The notes under the pieces are model-generated. The model did not search any database. It was not told the DNA's origin and was given only the letters and a program-made list of their open reading frames with translations. Shown here piece by piece: positions 8,201 to 17,058 of a stretch of 36,752 nucleotides of DNA. The position numbers were made by a program, and so were the translations under genes. Every line of letters starts with the position of its first letter. The stretch's first letter is position 1. The DNA comes from Actinomycetes bacterium (lineage in GTDB: Bacteria > Actinomycetota > Actinomycetes > Actinomycetales > Cellulomonadaceae), in assembly GCA_021793115.1 (NCBI GenBank), contig JAJYTJ010000022.1:1-36752 (forward strand), read 5' to 3'.

Positions 8201-9247
8201 ATGAGCCCACGCACGTCCACCCGCACCGCGGACCGTCCCCGGCCGCCGGCCTCGTCGCCGTCCCGGTCCCGTGCGTCGTCGCCCGTGACCGCCACGACCG
8301 GCGTCACGGTCTACGGCTGCGGCGGCGACGAGGCCGCCCTGGTCCGGCGGCTCGCGCCCCGGCTCGGGGTCGTGCCGACACTCACCGAGGCCCCGATCGG
8401 CCGCGCGAACGTCGACCTGGCGCTCGGCAACCGCTGCGTCAGCGTCGACCACCGCACGCCGGTCGCCAACCCGGTGCTCCGCGCGCTGCGCGAGGTCGGG
8501 GTGGAGTACCTGTCCACCAGGAGCATCGGGCGCGACCACATCGACGTGGACTTCGCCCGCAGCGTCGGCCTGACGGTCGCTACCGTCGCCTACTCCCCCG
8601 ACGGCGTGGCCGACTACACCGTGCTGCTCGTGCTGGCGCTGGTGCGCGACACAGGGGCCGTCCTCCGGGACACCGGCGACCACGGCCAGCGCCGGCCCGT
8701 GGGCAGGGAGCTGCGCGACCTCACCGTCGGCGTGGTCGGCACGGGCCGCATCGGCACGGCCGTCATCGACCGGCTGCGCGCGTTCGGGTGCCGCGTCCTG
8801 GCCTACGACAGGCACCCCAAGACCGACGCGGACTACGTCCCGCTCGACGACCTGGTGCGGCGCAGCGACGTCGTCACGCTCCACACGCCTCTCGACGTGA
8901 CCACGCACCACCTCCTGGACCGCCGGCGCCTCGCCCTGCTGCGGCCCGGCTCGTTCGTCGTCAACACCGGGCGTGGTGGGTTGATCGACACCGAGGCCCT
9001 CGTCTCCGCGCTGGAGCGCGGTCACCTGGGCGGTGCGGCCCTCGACGTCCTCGAGAACGAGGAGACGCTGTTCTCCGCCGAGCGCAGCCCCGGCCGTCTC
9101 GACGGCACGTGGCTGGGCCGGTTGCGACGCCTGCCCACGGTGCTCGTCAGCCCGCACATCGCCTACCGCACCGACCACGCGCTCGCCGACATCGTCGCGG
9201 GCACGCTCGTGGGCTGCCGCGACTTCGAGCGGGGGCGCGCGGCATGA
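8201..9247 (+). CDS. vanH: D-lactate dehydrogenase VanH
   Basis: A 348-aa D-isomer-specific 2-hydroxyacid dehydrogenase that reduces pyruvate to D-lactate for use in D-Ala-D-Lac peptidoglycan precursors. The NAD-binding motif is VVGTGRIGTAV; catalytic Arg lies in NTGRGGLID, Glu in DVLENEE and His in SPHIAYRT. The core starts near residue 30; the first 28 residues are rich in Arg, Pro and Ser and look disordered, making the protein somewhat longer than enterococcal VanH. No ribosome-binding site precedes the ATG, which fits a leaderless message. The stop overlaps the next ATG (ATGA). AGG arginine codons seem more frequent here and in the next gene than in gatD. Alone it could be another D-hydroxyacid dehydrogenase, but the operon settles it. 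Confidence 0.96.
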   Translation: MSPRTSTRTADRPRPPASSPSRSRASSPVTATTGVTVYGCGGDEAALVRRLAPRLGVVPTLTEAPIGRANVDLALGNRCVSVDHRTPVANPVLRALREVGVEYLSTRSIGRDHIDVDFARSVGLTVATVAYSPDGVADYTVLLVLALVRDTGAVLRDTGDHGQRRPVGRELRDLTVGVVGTGRIGTAVIDRLRAFGCRVLAYDRHPKTDADYVPLDDLVRRSDVVTLHTPLDVTTHHLLDRRRLALLRPGSFVVNTGRGGLIDTEALVSALERGHLGGAALDVLENEETLFSAERSPGRLDGTWLGRLRRLPTVLVSPHIAYRTDHALADIVAGTLVGCRDFERGRAA

Positions 9248-10284
9248 GCAGGCTGAGGATCGCCATCCTGTTCGGCGGCGCCGGCGAGGAGCACTCCATC
9301 TCCGTCACGTCGGCACGCGAGGTCGCCACGCACCTCGACGCCACGGCGTACGAGCCGTTCTGGATCGGGATCACCTCGTCGGGCGCCTGGCTGCTGTGCG
9401 ACGGCCCGGAACCGGGGTGGGAGACGAGGAACGCGCGCCCGGCCGTGCTGTCACCGGACCGGGGCGTCCACGGCCTGCTCGTCCTGGACCAGGGGCGGCA
9501 CACGACGGTCGAGCTGGACGTCGTGCTGCCCGTGCTGCACGGCAGGTTCGGCGAGGACGGTGCGGTGCAGGGCCTGCTGGAGCTGTCGGGCGTGCCCTAC
9601 GTCGGCTGCGGAGTCGCCGCCTCCGCGCTCGGCATGGACAAGTCCCTCGCCTACGTCGTCGCCCGCAGCGCAGGGGTCGCGACGCCGACGTTCCGCGTGG
9701 TGGCGGCCGACGAGGCGCCCGACCCGACGGCGTTCGCCTACCCCGTCTTCGTCAAGCCGGCCCGCTCGGGGTCGTCCTTCGGCGTCAGCAGGGTGGCCCG
9801 AGCCGACGAGCTCCCCGCGGCACTGGAGCTGGCGCGCCGCTACGACCCGAAGGTCCTCGTCGAGCAGGCCGTCGACGGCAGGGAGGTGGGATGCGCGCTC
9901 CTCGGCGACGGCGAGGACCTCCTCGCGGGCGAGGTGGACCGGATCGCCCTGACGCACGGCTTCTTCCGGATCCACCAGGAGGACGCCCCCGAGAGCGGCT
10001 CGGAGAACTCGACTCCGATCGTGCCGGCGGACATCCCGGCGGAGCTGCGCGCCCGCGTGCAGGAGACCGCGAAGATCGTCTACCGAGCCCTGGGCTGCAC
10101 GGGGCTGGCCCGTGTGGACATGTTCCTCACGGGCGACGGCACGGTGGTGCTCAACGAGGTCAACACGTTGCCGGGCCTGACGTCCTACAGCCGGTACCCG
10201 CGGATGATGGCGGCCGCCGGCCTCACCCTCGGCGACGTGGTCGACCGCACGGTGGCGCTGGCGCTGGCGGGGCGATCGCGGTGA
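9244..10284 (+). CDS. vanA: VanA-type D-alanine--D-lactate ligase
   Basis: A 346-aa ATP-grasp ligase that joins D-Ala to D-Lac; the depsipeptide replaces D-Ala-D-Ala in stem peptides and lowers glycopeptide binding. Diagnostic features are KSLAYVVARSAGV, and the omega loop FFRIHQED followed by SGSENSTPIVPADI, with H244 at the position that sets D-lactate preference in VanA; ordinary Ddl has Tyr there. The ATP-grasp C-terminus, NEVNTLPGLTSYSRYP, is intact. It is translationally coupled to vanH before it and vanX after it. Arginine codons AGG are common (for example codons 3 and 5). The symbol is used in the broad sense; actinomycete versions are also called ddlN or vanO-type, and the exact subtype needs a tree. 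Confidence 0.95.
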   Translation: MSRLRIAILFGGAGEEHSISVTSAREVATHLDATAYEPFWIGITSSGAWLLCDGPEPGWETRNARPAVLSPDRGVHGLLVLDQGRHTTVELDVVLPVLHGRFGEDGAVQGLLELSGVPYVGCGVAASALGMDKSLAYVVARSAGVATPTFRVVAADEAPDPTAFAYPVFVKPARSGSSFGVSRVARADELPAALELARRYDPKVLVEQAVDGREVGCALLGDGEDLLAGEVDRIALTHGFFRIHQEDAPESGSENSTPIVPADIPAELRARVQETAKIVYRALGCTGLARVDMFLTGDGTVVLNEVNTLPGLTSYSRYPRMMAAAGLTLGDVVDRTVALALAGRSR

Positions 10285-10889
10285 CCGAGGACTTCGTCTT
10301 CATCGACGAGGCGGTGCCCGGCGTCCGGTGGGACGCCAAGTACGCCACGTGGGACAACTTCACCGGCAGGCCCGTCGACGGGTACCTGGCGAACCGCATC
10401 GTCGGCACCCGCGCACTGGGCATCGCGCTGGCGCGGGCGCGCGACGAGGCCGAGCGGTTCGGCCTCGGCCTGCTGCTGTGGGACGGGTACCGGCCCCAGC
10501 GGGCCGTCGACTGCTTCGTACGCTGGTCACGCCAGCCCGAGGACGGCCGGACCAAGCGACGGCACTACCCGCACCTGGCACGGCGCGAGATGTTCGCGCA
10601 GGGCTACGTCGCCACCAGGTCCGGCCACAGCCGGGGCAGCACGGTCGACCTGACCCTCTACGACCTCACCACGTCGGAGCGCATCTGCATGGGCGGGGAC
10701 CACGACCTCATGGACCCGGTGTCGCACCACGGCGCGCGGGGCATCGGCGACCGCGAGGCCCGGAACCGCGAGCTGCTGTGCACCCTCATGGAGCGCGGCG
10801 GCTTCCGCCGCTACGACGCCGAGTGGTGGCACTACACGCTCGCCGACGAGCCCTACCCGGACACGTACTTCGACTTCCCCGTCGAGTAG
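10281..10889 (+). CDS. vanX: Zn-dependent D-Ala-D-Ala dipeptidase VanX
   Basis: A 202-aa cytosolic dipeptidase, the usual length for the family. It hydrolyses D-Ala-D-Ala from the housekeeping Ddl so that only D-Ala-D-Lac enters precursors. The zinc ligands H116, D123 (SGHSRGSTVD) and H184 (EWWHYTL), and the catalytic E181, sit at the same residue numbers as in enterococcal VanX. The GTG start overlaps the ligase stop (GTGA). No vanY, vanZ, vanJ or vanK follows; 30 bases later the convergent vanS gene ends. A loose GGGCGGC/GCCGCCC pair spans this gap and could act as a weak two-way terminator. Confidence 0.97.
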   Translation: MTEDFVFIDEAVPGVRWDAKYATWDNFTGRPVDGYLANRIVGTRALGIALARARDEAERFGLGLLLWDGYRPQRAVDCFVRWSRQPEDGRTKRRHYPHLARREMFAQGYVATRSGHSRGSTVDLTLYDLTTSERICMGGDHDLMDPVSHHGARGIGDREARNRELLCTLMERGGFRRYDAEWWHYTLADEPYPDTYFDFPVE

Positions 10890-10919
10890 CCGTCCGGGGC
10901 GGCCCGCGCGGTGGCGACG

Positions 10920-12032
10920 TCAGCCGCCCGGCGGTGCCGGCGGAGCCAGTGGCAGGTGCACGGTGACCCGCAGCCCCCCGCCGGCCCGAGGCACGAGGTT
11001 CAGAGTCCCGTCGTGCGCCTGGACGATGCTCGCGACGATGGCCAGGCCGAGCCCGACGCCCGCCTGGTCGCCGCGGATGCGCTCGGTGCCACGCTGGAAG
11101 GGCTCGGTGAACCTGCGAACCAGCTCCGGGTCCACGATGTCGCCCGTGTTCTCCACGACGAGCGTGGCGAGCCCCGTGCCGGCGGCCGTGCTCGCCCGCA
11201 CGGTGCCGTGCTCGGGCAGGTTGTGGACCACGGCGTTGTGGAGGAGGTTCGCCACCATCTGCCGCAGGAGTGCCCGCGAGCCGAGAGTCGTCGCCACGTC
11301 ACCGGACATCTCGATGGCCACGCCCTGCCGCTCCGCGAGGGGCAGCAGCGTCTCGGCGGCCTCCTCCGCGACGAGCGACAGGTCCACCCGTTCGGGCGTG
11401 AACGACCGCTGCTCGCTGCGGCTCAGCACCAGCAGCGCCTCGGTGAGGGCGATCGCGCGGCTGTTGACCACCTGGAGGTGTTCGACCAGCGCACCGGCGT
11501 CGCGCTCCGGATCCGTGCGCGCCACGTCCAGCAGCGCCTGCGTGATCGCCAACGGCGTGCGCAGCTCGTGGGAGGCGTTCGCCGCGAACCGTCGCTGTTG
11601 CGCGTCGTGCGCCTCGAGCCGGGCGAGCATCGTGTCGAACGCGTCGGCGAGCTCGTGGAGCTCGTCGTTCCTGCCCTCCAGGGCGATCCGGTGGGACAGC
11701 GACCCGGTCGCGACGCGCCGCGTGGCGTCGGTGATCCGACCCAGGGGCGCCAGCATGCGGCCCGCGAGGAACCACCCGCCGACCAGGCCGAAGACGAGGA
11801 GGAACGCGCCGGCCGCGGCCGCCTTCGGGGCGAACGCGCGCCAGAGGTCGGTACGGCCCGGGATGAAGAGGCCGGGACTCCGCCCGTCGCCCGCGTCGCT
11901 GTGCAGGGGCAACCTGATCGCCTCGTCCGGCACGTACCGCAGCAGGAAGACGAGCACCACGGCGAGCAGCAGGGCCCCGGCCAGCGTGAGGAACCCGGCA
12001 TAGCTGAGCGTGAGCTTCAGGCGCACGCTCAT
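10920..12032 (-). CDS. vanS: Glycopeptide-sensing histidine kinase VanS
   Basis: A 370-aa sensor kinase. TM1 is at about 10-32, a short extracytoplasmic loop of roughly 40 residues follows, then TM2 (about 72-92), HAMP, HisKA with H155 in NASHELRTP, and a HATPase domain with N-box residues (NLLHNAVVHN) and the GVGLGLAIV lid. The short outer loop is the Streptomyces VanS plan, a type thought to respond to the drug or its complexes at the membrane. The ATG at 12032 is preferred because AGGA lies 8 bases before it; a GTG at 12050 overlapping the vanR stop is the alternative and would add six residues. It converges with vanX. Confidence 0.93.
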   Translation of the reverse strand: MSVRLKLTLSYAGFLTLAGALLLAVVLVFLLRYVPDEAIRLPLHSDAGDGRSPGLFIPGRTDLWRAFAPKAAAAGAFLLVFGLVGGWFLAGRMLAPLGRITDATRRVATGSLSHRIALEGRNDELHELADAFDTMLARLEAHDAQQRRFAANASHELRTPLAITQALLDVARTDPERDAGALVEHLQVVNSRAIALTEALLVLSRSEQRSFTPERVDLSLVAEEAAETLLPLAERQGVAIEMSGDVATTLGSRALLRQMVANLLHNAVVHNLPEHGTVRASTAAGTGLATLVVENTGDIVDPELVRRFTEPFQRGTERIRGDQAGVGLGLAIVASIVQAHDGTLNLVPRAGGGLRVTVHLPLAPPAPPGG

Positions 12033-12042
12033 CCCCCGGGTC

Positions 12043-12738
12043 CTAGCCACGGGTGCCCGCGTCGTGCCCGTCGTCGCCCGCGGGGTCGACGCGATAGCCG
12101 ACCCCGGGCACCGTGACGATCACCCACGGCTCGCCGAGCCGCTTGCGCAGCGCCGAGACCGTGATGCGGACCGCGTTGGTGAAGGGGTCGGCGTTCTCGT
12201 CCCAGGCCCGCTCGAGCAGCTCCTCGGCGCTGACGACGCCACCCTCGGCCGCGACGAGGACCTCGAGCACGGCGAACTGCTTGCGGGTGAGGGCGACGTA
12301 CCTGCCGTCGCGGTAGACCTCGCGCCGGAACGGGTCCAGCCGCAGGCCCGCGATCTCCCGCACGGGGGGCCGGTGGTAGGCGCGGCGACGGTCGAGCGCG
12401 CGCAGCCGCAGCGCCAGCTCCCGCAGCTCGAACGGTTTGGTCAGGTAGTCGTCGGCGCCCAGCTCGAACCCGGACGCCTTGTCGTCCAGCCGGTCGGCGG
12501 CGGTGAGCATGAGGATGGGCATCCCGCTGCCGGACGCAACGATGCCCGCAGCGATCTCGTCCCCGGACGGCCCCGGGATGTCCCGGTCGAGGACCGCGAT
12601 GTCGTAGGCGTTGAGGGCCAGCATCTCCAGCGCGGTGTTCCCGTCGCCCGCGAGGTCGGCCGCGATCGCCTCCAGGCGCAGGCCGTCGCGGATGGCCTCC
12701 GCCAGGAGGGGTTCGTCCTCGACGACCAGCACGCGCAC
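12043..12738 (-). CDS. vanR: Response regulator VanR
   Basis: A 231-aa OmpR-type regulator, close in length and motifs to what I recall of Streptomyces VanR: phospho-acceptor D51 in AVLDRDIPGPSGD, T79 in LTAAD, K101 in YLTKPF, then a winged-helix domain with ALTRKQFAVLEVLV and VPGVGYRVD. Phosphorylated by VanS, it should activate vanHAX and its own operon. The GTG at 12738 is chosen over the in-frame GTG at 12762 for two reasons: the receiver begins exactly there, and a TACCAT -10 element ends 7 bases before it, giving a leaderless message with the operator palindrome centred at -44.5, as at vanH. Confidence 0.95.
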   Translation of the reverse strand: MRVLVVEDEPLLAEAIRDGLRLEAIAADLAGDGNTALEMLALNAYDIAVLDRDIPGPSGDEIAAGIVASGSGMPILMLTAADRLDDKASGFELGADDYLTKPFELRELALRLRALDRRRAYHRPPVREIAGLRLDPFRREVYRDGRYVALTRKQFAVLEVLVAAEGGVVSAEELLERAWDENADPFTNAVRITVSALRKRLGEPWVIVTVPGVGYRVDPAGDDGHDAGTRG

Positions 12739-12745
12739 ACGCGCG

Positions 12746-12794
12746 ATGGTACGAGCCGCCACCTATCGTGCCCGTATCGGGAGCCCGATACGGG
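12746..12794 (-). promoter_or_regulatory. vanRS promoter with a perfect VanR-box palindrome
   Basis: Positions 12771-12794 form a perfect inverted repeat: CCCGTATCGGG, two bases, CCCGATACGGG. On the minus strand TACCAT (12751-12746) is followed by 7 bases and the vanR GTG. The palindrome's centre (12782.5) is 44.5 bases from that GTG, equal to the distance from the vanH box to the vanH ATG. Positive autoregulation by VanR is the simplest reading. Confidence 0.7.
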
Positions 12795-12825
12795 CGGGCA
12801 ACCCACGGGTGCGTTGACTGGCGGC
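12771..12825 (+). promoter_or_regulatory. Divergent VanR-type promoter copy, reading away from vanR
   Basis: Facing right, the same palindrome is followed after 21 bases by TTGACTGGC (12814-12822) and then, 6 bases past TTGACT, by a GTG at 12826. Box-to-TTGACT spacing is identical to the vanH promoter, and the nonamer is identical. It therefore looks like a second VanR-driven promoter. It now reads into the remains of a GntR-type gene, so its original target may have been lost. Confidence 0.58.
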
Positions 12826-13223
12826 GTGACACCACCGCACGGCCGGCCCATCGCGCGACGACGCCGCCCGGCGCGAGGTGCCCGACGACGCCCGCAAGGC
12901 CGACGCCGGGATCGCCGCCCTCGAGGTGGCGCCGACCCTCGACCTCCTCGACGCCGACCTGCGCTTCCACGCCGCGATGGTGACGGCCGCGGGTCCTGCC
13001 GGCTGAGCCGCCTCCACCTCGGGCTGCTCACCGAGGCCCGCCTGTGTGCCTCACAGCTGGGCGTGCGCCGCGCGCTGAGCCCCGCGCAGGTCCACGCGGA
13101 GCACGGTCGCCTGCTGGCGCTGATCGTGGCGGGTGACGGCGACGAAGCCGTCGCCGCACTGGAAGGCCACCTGGCCGTGCACGCGGTGCGGCCCCTCCCT
13201 CTGCCCGCACCGCCGGGCCGGGG

Positions 13224-13227
<4 letters not shown>
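12826..13227 (+). pseudogene. Remnant of a GntR-family (FCD domain) regulator
   Basis: Two frames each encode part of an FCD effector domain. The first (about 12857-13006) reads ARKADAGIAALEVAP then LDADLRFHAAMVTAAG and stops at 13004-13006. The second resumes with LSRLHLGLLTEARLCA and continues through LLALIVAGDGDEAVAALEGHL to a stop at 13227. Intact relatives have one continuous domain with about five more residues at the junction and an N-terminal GntR HTH of about 70 residues, absent here. The gene has thus lost its DNA-binding domain and carries a frameshift with a small deletion near 13000. The GTG at 12826 opens a 133-codon frame that would make only the second half. Its stop interleaves with that of kbl. 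Confidence 0.72.
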
Positions 13228-14414
<1,187 letters not shown>

Positions 14415-14417
14415 GGC

Positions 14418-15449
14418 CTAGACCTCGTCCCAGTCGATGATGACCTTGCCGCGGTTCCCGCTGCGGGCGGCGGCGAACGCCTCCTGCCAGCGGGAGGCCG
14501 GGAACCGGTCCGTGATGACGCGCGAGACGTCCAGCCCCGTGCTCACCATCGCGGTCATCGCGTACCAGGTCTCGAACATCTCGCGGCCGTAGATCCCCTT
14601 GATGGTGATCATGTGGGACACGACCTTGGCCCAGTCGATGGCGATGGGCCGGCTCGGCAGCCCGAGGAGCGCCACGCGGGCGCCGTGCGTCAGGTTGTCG
14701 AGCATCTCGGGCAGGGCGCCGGCGTTCCCGCTCATCTCCAGGCCGATGTCGAACCCCTCCTGCATGCCGAGCCGCTGCTGGGCGGTGGCGATCCGGTCCC
14801 TCGCCACGTTGATGGCGAGGTCGACGCCCATGCTCCGCGCCAGCTCCAGTCGGGCTTCGTTCACGTCCGTCACGACGACGAACCGCGCCCCGACGTGCCG
14901 CGCGACGGCCGCCGCCATCAGCCCGATCGGGCCGGCCCCGGTGATGAGCACGTCCTCGCCGACGAGCGGGAACGACAGCGCGGTGTGGACCGCGTTGCCC
15001 AGCGGGTCGAAGATCGCCGCCAGGTCGGGGTCGATGTCGTCCGGGTGGTGCCACACGTTGCTCTCGGGCACCACGACGTACTCGGCGAAGGCCCCGTCGC
15101 GGTTGACGCCCAGGCTCGAGACCCGGATGCACAGGTGCCGCCGGCCCGCCCGGCAGTTGCGGCACTGGCCGCACACCACGTGGCCCTCGGCCGAGACCAG
15201 GTCGCCCACCGCCACGTCGGCGACGTCGTCGCCCACCTCGACCACCCGGCCGGAGAACTCGTGGCCGGGGATGAGGGGCGCGTCGATCGCACCGGCGGCC
15301 CAGGCGTCCCACTGCTCGATGTGCAGGTCGGTGCCGCAGATGCCGGTGCGCTGGACGCGGATCTTCACGTCCTTGCGGCCGGGTGTCGGTTCGGGCCGCT
15401 CGGTCAAGGTGAGACCGGGCGCCGCGGCACTCTTGTAGAGGGCTCTCAT
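14418..15449 (-). CDS. tdh: L-threonine 3-dehydrogenase
   Basis: A 343-aa zinc-dependent medium-chain dehydrogenase that oxidises threonine to 2-amino-3-ketobutyrate using NAD. The catalytic zinc site has C38 (GICGTDLH) and H63/E64 (GHEFSG); the structural zinc site has C93, C96, C99 and C107. The Rossmann motif is [10 protein letters not shown]. The ATG at 15449 has a GGAG 8 bases upstream and matches the E. coli enzyme's start and length (341 aa). It is the first gene of tdh-kbl. The 217 bases upstream separate it from the divergent GNAT gene; no operator was recognised there. Confidence 0.96.
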   Translation of the reverse strand: MRALYKSAAAPGLTLTERPEPTPGRKDVKIRVQRTGICGTDLHIEQWDAWAAGAIDAPLIPGHEFSGRVVEVGDDVADVAVGDLVSAEGHVVCGQCRNCRAGRRHLCIRVSSLGVNRDGAFAEYVVVPESNVWHHPDDIDPDLAAIFDPLGNAVHTALSFPLVGEDVLITGAGPIGLMAAAVARHVGARFVVVTDVNEARLELARSMGVDLAINVARDRIATAQQRLGMQEGFDIGLEMSGNAGALPEMLDNLTHGARVALLGLPSRPIAIDWAKVVSHMITIKGIYGREMFETWYAMTAMVSTGLDVSRVITDRFPASRWQEAFAAARSGNRGKVIIDWDEV

Positions 15450-15666
15450 CGCGCGAACTCCAGCTGTGAGGTGCCCGGCCACCGGACGGCCGGACCTACG
15501 GGGGTAACCGTCCTTGCAGCGTAGGGCTCCGGCCCCCAGGGATCCGACTGCCACCACCGCGACGCCGCGACCGGCCGTTAGCCTGTCGCGACGCCCCGCC
15601 CGGGCAGGGCGCGTCATCGGCCTCCTGGCCCGCGCCGCGACGGCCCACGGAGAGGAGGTCAGAGGC

Positions 15667-16169
15667 ATGAGCGACCACCGGCTGCGTCCGGCCGTCGTCG
15701 GGGACCTGCCGACGATCCTCCGAGCCGAGCGGGACTACGTCGCCGCCGTGGAACCGACGCAGCTGGCTCCCTGGACCGCCGCGATCGACCGCAACCTGGC
15801 CCTCTGGATCGAGCACCTGGACCGCACCACGGTCCTCGAGCTCGACGGCGGAACGGGCACGACGACCGCAGGCTTCGTCATGTGGATGCCGGACGGCGAC
15901 GTCGGCGTCCCCGGCGAGAGCCCGCCGTCCCGTCTGCGACGTTGATCACCCTCCAGGCGCTCCCCGCGCACCGTCGACGGGGCCTGGGCACGCGGCTGCT
16001 CGAGACCTTCGCGACCCAGGCCGGCGCCGCCGGCGCCCGGGTGCTGCGGCTGGGTGCCCACGAGGCCAACCCGGCCCACGGCCTGTACCCGCAGGCCGGG
16101 TACGCGCTCGTCGGACGCGACGGCGACTACCTGCTCTACGAACGCGCGGCGCCCGCGAGCCGGGCGTGA
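15667..16169 (+). pseudogene. GNAT acetyltransferase split by a frameshift
   Basis: The first frame (15667-15945) starts after a strong GGAGAGGAGG and encodes the N-terminal half of a GNAT fold: [19 protein letters not shown], then AGFVMWMPDGDV, before running out of frame near 15915 and stopping. The second frame, open to 16169, encodes the rest: TLITLQALPAHRRRGLGTRLLE is the acetyl-CoA-binding motif, and ANPAHGLYPQAGYALVGRDGDYLLYER is the usual C-terminus. Joined, they give about 167 aa, a normal length. One extra base (or two missing) near 15915-15940 explains the break. Because both halves are well conserved, a recent mutation or a base-call error is likely. It converges on the CitE-like gene. 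Confidence 0.75.
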
Positions 16170-16206
16170 TCGTAGGGCCCGACAGACCTGCGCGAGCAGC
16201 GCGTGG

Positions 16207-17058
16207 TCAGGCGGGCAGGCCGTCCCCGGCGTCGACCGTGGCGGCGGCGAGAGCCAGCACGAACCGCGCGTGCTCCACCATCGCGACGTCGAGGAACCCG
16301 CCGTCCGCCAGGAGGACGGCACCGATGCCGGCATCCCCCGCCGCACCGACGCGGTCGATCACGCGACGGGCGTGCGCGACCTCCTCCGGCGTCGGAGCGA
16401 ATGCGGCCCGGATGACGCCCAGCTGCGCGGGATGGATCGCCGCCCGGCCGCAGAACCCCAGCCGACGGCCGACCAGGCACGAGTCGCGCAGCCCGTCGTG
16501 GTCGCGCACGTGCGGGTAGACGGACATCGTCGGCGACGGGAGCCCGGCGGCACGGGCCGCGACGACGACCCGCGAGCGGGCGAACGCGAGGCCTTCGTCC
16601 GAGGTGCACCGCAGGTCCGACCGCAGGTCTGCCTCGCCCAGGCCGACGGAGGCGACCGTGGCAGCCGCGGTGGCGAGCGCGAACGCGCGCTCGACGCCGA
16701 GCGCGCTCTCGACGAGCAGGTGCAACGGCCGGCCCGGAAGCTGCGCCGCGGTCCGCGCGACGTCGGCGGGCAGCTCCACCTTGGGCAGCCGCAGGCCGAC
16801 GTCCGTCGGCAAGGACGACACCAGCACGAGATCGTCGTCGTGCCACGGCGTCGCGAACCCGTTGACCCTCACCTGGACGGGGCGCGCGGACCCGGCAACC
16901 AGGTCGCGGACCGTGTCGCGGGCGGCCGCCTTGTGCGCGGGGGCGACAGCGTCCTCGAGGTCGAGCACCACGACGTCGGCCGCCGAGCGCAGGGCCTTGG
17001 CGACGAGGTCCGGCCGGTCGGCCGGTGCGTACAGGAGGGTGACGACGGGCGCGGTCAT
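16207..17058 (-). CDS. CitE/HpcH-family CoA-ester lyase
   Basis: A 283-aa TIM-barrel protein of the HpcH/HpaI-CitE family, which cleaves or forms C-C bonds of acyl-CoA such as malyl-CoA, citramalyl-CoA or citryl-CoA. Visible active-site elements are VLDLEDAV (near 31-38), R64 in VRVNG, the metal-binding E117 in LVESA and D144 in GEADLRSDL, and IHPAQ near the end. The length is that of stand-alone CitE-like lyases, and no citrate lyase alpha or gamma subunit is present, so it is not part of a classical citrate lyase. Its ATG overlaps the stop of the CoA-transferase, which probably makes the CoA thioester it acts on. It is the last gene of the ten-gene operon. Confidence 0.88.
   Translation of the reverse strand: MTAPVVTLLYAPADRPDLVAKALRSAADVVVLDLEDAVAPAHKAAARDTVRDLVAGSARPVQVRVNGFATPWHDDDLVLVSSLPTDVGLRLPKVELPADVARTAAQLPGRPLHLLVESALGVERAFALATAAATVASVGLGEADLRSDLRCTSDEGLAFARSRVVVAARAAGLPSPTMSVYPHVRDHDGLRDSCLVGRRLGFCGRAAIHPAQLGVIRAAFAPTPEEVAHARRVIDRVGAAGDAGIGAVLLADGGFLDVAMVEHARFVLALAAATVDAGDGLPA

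Noticed and set aside
10890..10930. Terminator between vanX and vanS
   Set aside because: The best pairing is 7 bp with a 19-base loop, too weak to list as a separate feature.
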